DNA of 6,839 nucleotides, taken from positions 1-6,839 of the forward strand of contig JBFHKO010000139.1 in NCBI GenBank assembly GCA_041595355.1. The letters run 5' to 3'. The translations under genes and the position numbers were made by a program. A model generated the notes under the pieces. The model made no database searches. It was not told the origin of the DNA and saw only the letters and a list, made by a program, of their open reading frames with translations. Position 1 is the first letter of the stretch; each line of letters starts with the position of its first letter. The DNA is from JBFHKO01 sp041595355 (lineage in GTDB: Bacteria > Pseudomonadota > Gammaproteobacteria > Enterobacterales > Aeromonadaceae). Below are positions 1 through 6,668 of this stretch, in pieces.

Positions 1-26
1 ACTGAGGGGGGCAACGGAAAATTCAC

Positions 27-42
27 TGTGAGATGCTTCACA
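27..42. promoter_or_regulatory. CRP (cAMP receptor protein) binding site
   Basis: The sequence reads TGTGA, six bases, then TCACA, a perfect match to the TGTGA-N6-TCACA consensus for cAMP-CRP. Its centre (between 34 and 35) lies 61.5 bases upstream of A96, the start point expected from the candidate -10 at 83-88. That is the classical class I activator position. It implies that gntK-edd-eda is under catabolite control, as known for E. coli gluconate genes. The match is seen directly; occupancy and the exact start point are inferred. Confidence 0.85.
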
Positions 43-50
43 TAACACCT

Positions 51-64
51 TGTTACCGGTAACA
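51..64. promoter_or_regulatory. GntR operator 1 of the gntK-edd-eda operon
   Basis: TGTTACCGGTAACA is a perfect 14-base palindrome. It closely resembles the known E. coli GntR operator (ATGTTACCCGTATCAT type), and a LacI-type GntR is encoded in this window. It overlaps the candidate -35 of the gntK promoter and lies just downstream of the CRP site, so a bound repressor would block RNA polymerase or its contact with CRP. Gluconate is the expected inducer from the family. Confidence 0.85.
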
Positions 65-88
65 TGATACCGGTAACGCTGGTAGGAT
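59..88 (+). promoter_or_regulatory. Candidate CRP-dependent promoter of gntK-edd-eda
   Basis: The candidate -10 is TAGGAT (83-88, 4 of 6 consensus bases) and the -35 is GTAACA (59-64, 4 of 6) with an 18-base spacer; transcription would start near A96. The weak -35 fits an activator-dependent promoter, and the CRP site would be centred at -61.5. An alternative -10 is TGCTAA (88-93), which would move the start to about 100. The elements are weak alone and are supported mainly by the surrounding CRP and GntR sites. Confidence 0.5.
65..78. promoter_or_regulatory. GntR operator 2 of the gntK-edd-eda operon
   Basis: TGATACCGGTAACG is a second GntR-type palindrome (core TACCGGTA), slightly degenerate at its left arm. 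It abuts operator 1 with 14 bases between centres, and ACCGGTAAC is repeated directly at 55-63 and 69-77. It lies in the spacer between the candidate -35 and -10. Whether both sites can be occupied at once is unknown. Confidence 0.75.
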
Positions 89-137
89 GCTAAACATCCA
101 ACGACCTGACGTATCAGAACTGGGAGGAACATTAACC

Positions 138-649
138 ATGGCAGGACAGAGCATCATCCTGATGGGGGTTTCCGGTTGCGGCAAATCCTCTGTGGGCAGC
201 GCGGTGGCACAGGCCCTGGGCGCCAAATTCATCGACGGCGACGATCTGCATCCGCGCGCCAACATCCTGAAGATGGCCGGCGGCTCCCCGCTGAACGACG
301 ATGACCGCGCCCCCTGGCTGGCGCGGCTCAACGATGCGGCCTACAGCCTGGCCCATAAGAACGAGGCCGGTATCATCGTCTGCTCGGCCCTCAAACGCCG
401 CTACCGGGATCGGCTGCGCGACGGCAATCCGCACCTCAAATTCCTGTTCCTGGATGGGGAATTCGACCTGATCCTGGCACGCATGCAGGCGCGTGCAGGT
501 CACTTCATGCCGGTCGGCCTGCTGCAGAGCCAGTTCGAGGCCCTGGAGCGCCCCAGCGACGACGAAGCCGATGTGCTGCGCATCGACATTTCCGGCTCCC
601 TCGGCCAGGTGGTGGAACACTGCCTGGTCGCATTGCAAGGTATTCGCCC

Positions 650-653
<4 letters not shown>
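138..653 (+). CDS. gntK: Gluconokinase (gluconate kinase)
   Basis: A cytoplasmic kinase of 171 aa that phosphorylates D-gluconate with ATP to 6-phosphogluconate, the entry step for gluconate into the Entner-Doudoroff and pentose phosphate routes. The P-loop (Walker A) is GVSGCGKS at residues 10-17. Family signatures follow: DGDDLHP (33-39), the PLNDDDRAPWL stretch (51-61), CSALKRRYRD (82-91) and RAGHF (119-123). All are near-identical to E. coli GntK, which is about 175 aa. The start is ATG at 138 because GGGAGG lies ten bases upstream (122-127). An in-frame ATG at 87 has no ribosome binding site, would start about where the -10 lies, and adds 17 non-conserved residues. The gene is first in the operon, and its stop overlaps the edd start in ATGA (650-653), so translational coupling is likely. 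Unlike the E. coli gntKU operon, no permease gene follows. Confidence 0.96.
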
Positions 654-2458
<1,805 letters not shown>

Positions 2459-2483
2459 CGGAACGACAATGAAGGATAACGAT

Positions 2484-3134
2484 ATGAGCTGGACCCTTTC
2501 CCCCGCCACCGTTTTTGCGGCTTCGCCGGTGGTACCCGTGATGGTGATCGACGATCTGACCCAGGCGGTGCCCATGGCCCGGGCGCTGCTGGCCGGCGGC
2601 ATCACCGTCTTCGAGGTGACGCTGCGCACCCGCGCGGCCCTGGATGCCATCACCGCCATCCGCGAGGCGCTGCCGGACGCGCTGGTGGGGGCCGGCACCG
2701 TGCTCAGCCCCGCCCAGTACGATCAGGCGCTGCAGGCCGGCGCCCAGTTCGTCATCTCCCCGGGCTTCACCCCCGGGCTGCTGGCCCATGCCCTGACGGG
2801 CCCGGCGCCGCTCATTCCCGGCGTGAGTACCCCCTCGGAGATCATGCAGGCGCTGGAGCTGGGCTATACGCACCTCAAGTTCTTCCCCGCGGAAGCCAAT
2901 GGCGGCGCCCCGGCGCTGAAGGCCATCAGTGCGCCGCTGCCCCAGGTGTGCTTCTGCCCCACCGGCGGCATTGGTCCGAAGAACGTGGCCGACTACCTGG
3001 CGCTCAAGTGCGTGGCCACCGTCGGTGGCTCCTGGATGCTGCCGGCGGACAAGCTGGCATCCGGCGACTGGGCGGCGGTCAGCGCGCTTTCCCGCCAGGC
3101 GGTGGAGCAGATAAAGCAGCTGCGCCCGGCCTGA
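2484..3134 (+). CDS. eda: KDPG aldolase (2-dehydro-3-deoxy-phosphogluconate aldolase / KHG aldolase)
   Basis: A class I aldolase of 216 aa (E. coli Eda is 213) that cleaves 2-keto-3-deoxy-6-phosphogluconate into pyruvate and glyceraldehyde-3-phosphate, the last step of the Entner-Doudoroff pathway. It is a TIM barrel and in the family acts as a trimer. The Schiff-base lysine is K132 in HLKFFPAEANGG. The catalytic glutamate is E44 and R48 follows in FEVTLRT. GAGTVL (69-74), ISPGF, IPGVSTPSE and the phosphate-binding CPTGGI and GGSW motifs are present. ATG 2484 is chosen because AAGGA (2473-2477) is well spaced and residue 1 onward aligns with E. coli Eda. An in-frame ATG at 2469 preceded by GGAA would add only five residues and cannot be excluded. 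It is the last gene of gntK-edd-eda and is followed by a strong hairpin. Many Eda enzymes also use 4-hydroxy-2-oxoglutarate. Confidence 0.97.
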   Translation: MSWTLSPATVFAASPVVPVMVIDDLTQAVPMARALLAGGITVFEVTLRTRAALDAITAIREALPDALVGAGTVLSPAQYDQALQAGAQFVISPGFTPGLLAHALTGPAPLIPGVSTPSEIMQALELGYTHLKFFPAEANGGAPALKAISAPLPQVCFCPTGGIGPKNVADYLALKCVATVGGSWMLPADKLASGDWAAVSALSRQAVEQIKQLRPA

Positions 3135-3167
3135 GGGCGTCGCATATACACAAAAGGCGCCATGACA

Positions 3168-3192
3168 AGGGGACGGCCTGGCGCCGTCCCCT
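3168..3192. terminator. Hairpin between convergent eda and gntR, probable bidirectional terminator
   Basis: AGGGGACGGC (3168-3177) and GCCGTCCCCT (3183-3192) form a perfect ten-base stem with loop CTGGC. It sits between the eda stop (3134) and the gntR stop (3200), where both transcripts need to end. Neither side has a good T-tract: the - strand has TTTT about a dozen bases beyond the stem and the + strand has none. It may therefore work as a weak intrinsic terminator or as a 3'-end stabilising structure. GGCGCC at 3156-3161 could also pair with GGCGCC at 3180-3185 as an alternative fold. Confidence 0.65.
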
Positions 3193-3199
3193 CGCGTTG

Positions 3200-4201
3200 C
3201 TAGAGACTGTCGCCGGGCCAGAGTTCGAAGCCCAGATCGATAAGCGGCTCGCGCATGGGCTGGTCGTTGAGACGGGCCAGCAGCTGCTGCGCCGCCACCC
3301 GGCCTATCTCCCGGCGCGGCGTGATCACGCTGGCGAGCCGCGGCACCATGGCCCGGCCGATATCGTGACCATGAAAACCGGCCACGCCGATCTGCTCCGG
3401 CACCTTCAATCCCCGGCGCAGGCACTCGAACAGCGCTCCCACCGCCAGATCATCGTTAGTACAGATGATGCCGTCCAGATCCGGGTAACGCGCCAGCGCC
3501 ATGCCCAGCAGCTTGGCCCCCAGGGAAAAATTGGAGGATTCGTCGGTGGAGATGTCCCGCGCGGCCAGCCCCCGGGCCTGCATGGCGCGGGTATAGCCCG
3601 CCATCTTCAGGCGGGTGCGAACATCCATGCGCGCCGCCAGATAGACGATACGCTTGTGGCCGCGCTGTATCATCAGCTCGGTCATGGCCGCCGAGGCCGC
3701 CTCGTTGTCAAAGCCGATCGCCTGCTGGATGGCCGGTGAGCGGCTGTCCATGATCTCCACCACCGGCACCCCTGCGGTCTGGATCATCTTCAGGGTGCGC
3801 TCGGTGTGGCGGCTCTCCGACAGGATCAGTCCATCCACATGGAAGGAGAGCAGCGAAGCAATGCGCTGCTCCTCGACCTTGTCGCTGTAGCCGTAGTGGG
3901 CCAGCATGGTCTGGTAGCCCGCCGGCTCGGTCACCGACTCGATACCGCTCAGCACCTCGGCAAACACCTGGTTGGTCAGGGAAGGCAGCAACACGCCGAT
4001 GGCGCGGCTCTTGGCATTGGAAAGCAGCTCGGGCGCCCGGTTATGGATGTATCCCAGCTCTTCCAGTGCGGCGGCAATCTTGGTCTGCATCTCGGCGGAA
4101 ACCTGGCCCGGCTCCCGCAGGTAACGGCTGACCGTCATCTTGGTGACGCCGACCCGGTCGGCCACGTCCTGCAGGGTGGGGCGGCGGTGTTTGCTTGACA
4201 T
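3200..4201 (-). CDS. gntR: GntR, LacI-family gluconate operon repressor
   Basis: A 333-aa LacI/GalR-family regulator (E. coli GntR is 331), not a member of the separate GntR/FadR helix-turn-helix family. The N-terminal helix-turn-helix is residues 8-30 (PTLQDVADRVGVTKMTVSRY and onward), almost identical to E. coli GntR, so the same operator type is expected. A hinge follows near 48-60, then a periplasmic-binding-like effector domain with GVLLPSLTNQVFAEVL, MLAHYGY, CTNDDLAVGALFEC and AGFHGHDIG. Gluconate is the family's inducer. The start is ATG at 4201; ribosome binding signals there are weak. The frame stays open upstream to 4357, but those residues are not family-like, and the ATG at 4234 falls inside the operator. 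It is convergent with eda and divergent from the AEC transporter. Matching operators before gntK and before its own start indicate repression of the operon plus autoregulation. Confidence 0.95.
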   Translation of the reverse strand: MSSKHRRPTLQDVADRVGVTKMTVSRYLREPGQVSAEMQTKIAAALEELGYIHNRAPELLSNAKSRAIGVLLPSLTNQVFAEVLSGIESVTEPAGYQTMLAHYGYSDKVEEQRIASLLSFHVDGLILSESRHTERTLKMIQTAGVPVVEIMDSRSPAIQQAIGFDNEAASAAMTELMIQRGHKRIVYLAARMDVRTRLKMAGYTRAMQARGLAARDISTDESSNFSLGAKLLGMALARYPDLDGIICTNDDLAVGALFECLRRGLKVPEQIGVAGFHGHDIGRAMVPRLASVITPRREIGRVAAQQLLARLNDQPMREPLIDLGFELWPGDSL

Positions 4202-4218
4202 AGGTGACCCAGTTGGAC

Positions 4219-4234
4219 ATGTTACTCGTAACAT
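4219..4234. promoter_or_regulatory. GntR operator upstream of gntR (autoregulation)
   Basis: ATGTTACTCGTAACAT is a 16-base palindrome broken only at the central pair, and it matches the operators at 51-78. It begins 17 bases upstream of the gntR start codon, so bound GntR would block initiation or early elongation of its own transcript. On the - strand TATGTT at its edge could serve as a -10, but no convincing -35 was found. The site is about 126 bases upstream of the AEC transporter start, so an effect on that gene is possible but not shown. Confidence 0.8.
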
Positions 4235-4359
4235 ATCAAATTCGTCGCCCGGCAACCAGTCTGCAATGGCATGTCTGCCGGCCCTGATCTCGGTTATCAT
4301 TCGTGATCTGGCCCACCCCCCTTGCGGGCCGGAGCCCGGCCCACGCCGTAAGGACACCT

Positions 4360-5322
4360 ATGGAACAGAATCTGCTCTCCAGCCTCTCCTTTTCCCTGTC
4401 GATCACCGGTCCCATCTGTCTGGTGCTGGTGATGGGCATAGTGCTGCAGCGCCTCAAGCAACTGGGCGAGACCTTCACCGAGGCCGCCAGCAAGCTGGTC
4501 TTCAGAGTCACCCTGCCGGCGCTGCTGTTCATCAGCATCGTCAAGACCGACTTCAGCCAGATGGCCAGCCCGCTGATGATCCTCTACGGTCTGCTGGGGA
4601 CCCTGGCCATCTTCCTGCTGCTGGAGGAGTTGGCCAGCCGCACCATCGCTGAACGGCGCCTGCGCGGCGTCTTCGTGCAGGGATCCTTTCGCGCCAACAT
4701 GGGGGTGATGGGGCTGGCCTATGTCAGCAACGCCTATGGCGAACAGGGACTGGCCGCCGCCGCCCTCTACGTGGGTGCCCTGACCATCCTCTACAACGTG
4801 CTGGCGGTGATCACCCTGACCCGCAGCCTCAAACCGGAAGGTCAGCCGGGCCTCGGCCCCATCCTCAAGGGCATCGCCACCAACCCGCTCATCATCGCCA
4901 TCCTGCTGGCACTGCCCTTCTCGCTGACCCGGGTCGAATTGCCGGCGCTGCTGCTGAAAACCGGCAGCTATTTCGCCGACATGACCCTGCCACTGGCACT
5001 GCTGTGCACCGGCGCCTCCCTCGATCTGCGCGCCCTGCGCAGCGGGGTACGGCTGCCCCTGCATGCCAGCCTGCTGCGATTGCTGTGGATACCGGCCCTG
5101 CTGACCCTGGGCGGCTGGCTGCTGGGGCTGCGGCCCCAGGAGGTGGGCATGCTGTTTCTCATCAGTTCCGCCCCCACCACCGTGGCCAGCTACATGATGG
5201 TGCGCGCCATGGGCGGTGACGGTGGCCTGGCGGCCAACATCGTCGCCATCACCACCCTGGGCTCGCTGCTCTCCACCAGCATCGGCATCACCCTGCTCAG
5301 TTACTGGGGCATGTTTGGCTAA
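4360..5322 (+). CDS. AEC-family (auxin efflux carrier) membrane transporter
   Basis: A 320-aa very hydrophobic inner-membrane protein of the AEC / bile-acid-sodium-symporter superfamily, the group that includes bacterial YfdV and malonate carrier MdcF. About ten membrane helices are expected. The first covers residues 13-29 and the second, 46-61, contains the conserved VTLPALLF. A central SFRANMGVMGLA (109-120), TNPLII (174-179) and the C-terminal signature SSAPTTVASYMM with MGGD and AITTLGSLLS (269-305) are typical. The start ATG 4360 has a clear TAAGGA (4349-4354) five bases upstream; an in-frame GTG at 4303 lacks one. A -10-like TATCAT at 4295-4300 may belong to its promoter, but no good -35 was seen. 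Characterised relatives move malonate, malate or other organic acids; the substrate here is not evident. Placement next to gntR allows a role with sugar acids, but this is speculation. Confidence 0.9.
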   Translation: MEQNLLSSLSFSLSITGPICLVLVMGIVLQRLKQLGETFTEAASKLVFRVTLPALLFISIVKTDFSQMASPLMILYGLLGTLAIFLLLEELASRTIAERRLRGVFVQGSFRANMGVMGLAYVSNAYGEQGLAAAALYVGALTILYNVLAVITLTRSLKPEGQPGLGPILKGIATNPLIIAILLALPFSLTRVELPALLLKTGSYFADMTLPLALLCTGASLDLRALRSGVRLPLHASLLRLLWIPALLTLGGWLLGLRPQEVGMLFLISSAPTTVASYMMVRAMGGDGGLAANIVAITTLGSLLSTSIGITLLSYWGMFG

Positions 5323-5345
5323 TGTTCGACAGGGTTAACGCCTTG

Positions 5346-5376
5346 TTGCAAGAATGGGGGGCATCCGGGATAAAAT
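5346..5376 (+). promoter_or_regulatory. Candidate promoter of psiE
   Basis: In the 94-base gap before psiE, TTGCAA (5346-5351) is followed after 17 bases by GATAAA (5369-5374), or after 19 bases by the better hexamer TAAAAT (5371-5376). Either could be a sigma-70 type promoter, giving a leader of roughly 30 bases. I saw no PHO box and no CRP site here. Read-through from the AEC gene is also possible because no clear terminator separates them. Confidence 0.4.
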
Positions 5377-5416
5377 AGACCTTTGCCCTTACCCTCACCT
5401 GACAACGGATAACACC

Positions 5417-5818
5417 ATGAGCCTGATTCAACTGTTCGGCAAGAAGACCCTGGACTGGGTCCAGCATCTGGGTCTGCTGGTGGTGGCCATCGCCAGCATC
5501 ATCGCCTTCGGCATGGAGGTGGCAACCATGATCGGCCATCGCCGGGTGGAGCTGGCCGATCTGCTGCTGCTGTTCATCTATCTGGAGGTGCTCTCCATGG
5601 TGGCCATGTACCTGCAGCTGGGCAAACTGCCCATTCGCATTCCGCTTTACATCGCCATAGTGGCGCTGGCCCGGGATCTCATCCTCGGCATGAAGGACAT
5701 GGATCTCTGGCACCTGCTGGGCGTGGCCGGTGCGGCACTGATCCTGGCGGTGACGGTGTTCATCATCCGCTTCGGTCACCTGCGCTATCCCTATCCCAAG
5801 GACGAAGGCCACAGCTAA
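5417..5818 (+). CDS. psiE: Phosphate-starvation-inducible PsiE family membrane protein
   Basis: A 133-aa inner-membrane protein (E. coli PsiE is 136) with four predicted membrane helices, at about residues 18-39, 47-66, 72-91 and 98-118, ending in a short charged tail (RYPYPKDEGHS). The family hallmarks are ELADLLLLFIYLEVLSMV (45-62), with a conserved acidic residue in the second helix, and the following IPLYIAIVALARDLIL (75-90) with an RD pair. The start ATG 5417 has only a modest CGGA at 5406-5409; the frame extends upstream to 5354 but those residues are polar and unlike the family. In E. coli psiE is induced by phosphate starvation, but its molecular function is unknown. It stands between a transporter and dps, with probable own promoter and downstream AT-rich hairpin, so it is likely a single-gene unit. 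Confidence 0.87.
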   Translation: MSLIQLFGKKTLDWVQHLGLLVVAIASIIAFGMEVATMIGHRRVELADLLLLFIYLEVLSMVAMYLQLGKLPIRIPLYIAIVALARDLILGMKDMDLWHLLGVAGAALILAVTVFIIRFGHLRYPYPKDEGHS

Positions 5819-5835
5819 GCCCGGGCCCGCATTTA

Positions 5836-5858
5836 AATCTATTTTTTAGATTATTTTT
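5836..5858 (+). terminator. AT-rich hairpin with T-tract after psiE
   Basis: AATCTA (5836-5841) pairs with TAGATT (5847-5852) around a five-T loop, followed by ATTTTT (5853-5858). The shape is that of an intrinsic terminator 18 bases after the psiE stop, but the stem is only six A/T-rich pairs and therefore weak. The same AT-rich block lies upstream of the dps promoter and might instead act as an UP element or a site for nucleoid proteins. Confidence 0.4.
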
Positions 5859-5872
5859 GCAATCCTAATCCA

Positions 5873-5902
5873 TTGGCGCAGAGAGTGACGGCCACATAGA
5901 CT
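5873..5902 (+). promoter_or_regulatory. Candidate dps promoter
   Basis: TTGGCG (5873-5878) and TAGACT (5897-5902) with an 18-base spacer resemble -35 and -10 hexamers, and an AT-rich tract lies directly upstream. Transcription would start near 5909, giving a leader of about 70 bases that contains the hairpin at 5922-5956. dps genes are commonly controlled by sigma-S, OxyR or IHF; I could not identify a clear OxyR or IHF site. The match is moderate. Confidence 0.35.
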
Positions 5903-5921
5903 TGATGGGTAGTCAACAGAA

Positions 5922-5968
5922 CCCGTCGGCAGCCGCTGGCACGGCTTACCGACGGGCTCCCATCCGTC
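5922..5968 (+). promoter_or_regulatory. Structured dps 5' leader: strong hairpin with competing alternative pairing
   Basis: CCCGTCGG (5922-5929) pairs with CCGACGGG (5949-5956), and AGCCG (5931-5935) with CGGCT (5942-5946), giving a 13-pair stem with a small internal bulge and loop CTGGCA. It ends 12 bases before the AAGGAG ribosome binding site (5969-5974). The descending arm's GACGG (5951-5955) can alternatively pair with CCGTC at 5964-5968, which abuts that site. No T-tract follows, so it is not an ordinary terminator. A role in translation control or mRNA stability, or as a protein-binding dyad, is inferred from structure only. Confidence 0.5.
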
Positions 5969-5980
5969 AAGGAGTACGCC

Positions 5981-6457
5981 ATGTCCTCTCTTCCCATCAA
6001 TGTCGGCATCGACCAGAGTGATCGCCTGGCCATCGCAGAAGGGCTGTCCCGCCTGCTGGCCGACACCTACACCCTCTACCTCAAGACCCATTACTGCCAC
6101 TGGAACGTCACCGGCCCCATGTTCCAGACCCTGCACCTGATGTTCGAGACCCAGTACAACGAACTGGCCCTGGCGGTGGATCTGATCGCCGAGCGCATCC
6201 GCGCCCTCGGCGTCTTTGCCCCCGGCACCTATCAGGAGTTTGGTCGCCTCACCAGCATCAGCGAAGCCACCGAGGTGCCAAATGCCCAGGAGATGATCCG
6301 CCAGTTGCTGGATGGTCAGGAGATCACGGTACGCACCGCCCGCGCCCTGTTCCCGCTGGTCAACAAGGCCAACGACGAGGCCAGCGCCGATCTGCTGACC
6401 CAGCGCATCCAGACCCACGAGAAAACCGCCTGGATGCTGCGCAGCCTGCTGGAATAA
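5981..6457 (+). CDS. dps: Dps, ferritin-like DNA-protection and iron-storage protein
   Basis: A 158-aa four-helix-bundle protein of the Dps family, which forms a dodecamer that oxidises Fe(II) with hydrogen peroxide, stores iron and protects DNA in starvation or oxidative stress. The inter-subunit ferroxidase residues are in place: H40 (in KTHYCHWNVTGP), H52 and E56 (in LHLMFETQYNEL), then D67 and E71 (in AVDLIAERI). The spacing equals E. coli H51, H63, D67, D78 and E82, with Glu replacing one Asp, a common variant. The N-terminus is short and lacks the lysine-rich tail with which E. coli Dps binds DNA, so DNA binding may be weak or absent. The start ATG 5981 has a strong AAGGAG (5969-5974) six bases upstream. 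It appears monocistronic, with its own structured leader and downstream GC-rich hairpin. Confidence 0.94.
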   Translation: MSSLPINVGIDQSDRLAIAEGLSRLLADTYTLYLKTHYCHWNVTGPMFQTLHLMFETQYNELALAVDLIAERIRALGVFAPGTYQEFGRLTSISEATEVPNAQEMIRQLLDGQEITVRTARALFPLVNKANDEASADLLTQRIQTHEKTAWMLRSLLE

Positions 6458-6668
6458 GGCCGGGCCTCCAGAGCCGTGACTTGCCCGCCGCTGTGCCGCG
6501 TGCTCATGACCCCATCAATGTTGGTGTGCCCGGCCATCATTACTTGTCCCCGGCCGCTGGCTGGGGCTTAATAGACCGGAACGACGCCCGGCTTGGGCGC
6601 GCCTTGGCGCCGGAGCCATGGGCCTGATACGCGGCCGCCCTCGGGGGGCCTTGCCGGGATATGTATTG
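6458..6668. other. GC-rich intergenic region between dps and the Crp/Fnr-like gene
   Basis: These 211 bases contain no convincing open frame on either strand. They are rich in short GC dyads, including the hairpin at 6548-6566 and GGCGC..GCGCC around 6595-6612. A possible weak promoter for the next gene is TTGTCC (6544-6549) with CTTAAT (6567-6572), 17 bases apart, but it overlaps the hairpin. No FNR-type TTGAT-N4-ATCAA site was seen. Confidence 0.4.
6548..6566 (+). terminator. GC-rich hairpin downstream of dps, possible terminator
   Basis: CCCCGGCC (6548-6555) pairs with GGCTGGGG (6559-6566) through eight pairs, one a G-T wobble, around loop GCT. It lies 90 bases after the dps stop and is followed by CTTAAT rather than a proper T-tract. 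It could mark the end of the dps transcript, but the evidence is only the stem. Confidence 0.3.

Noticed and set aside
87..137. A 17-residue N-terminal extension of gntK starting at ATG 87
   Set aside because: There is no ribosome binding site, the codon overlaps the predicted -10, and the extra residues are absent from known gluconokinases; ATG 138 has GGGAGG upstream.
4296..4307. ATCATTCGTGAT as a further GntR operator before the AEC gene
   Set aside because: It is only a four-base dyad and lacks the TTAC..GTAA arms shared by the other operators.
5323..5416. A PHO box upstream of psiE
   Set aside because: No CTGTCAT-like repeats at the required spacing were found, so phosphate control cannot be supported from this sequence.
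5828..5842. A possible OxyR half-site ending in CTAT upstream of dps
   Set aside because: Only one quarter-site and two spaced bases match the OxyR pattern and no second half follows at the right distance.
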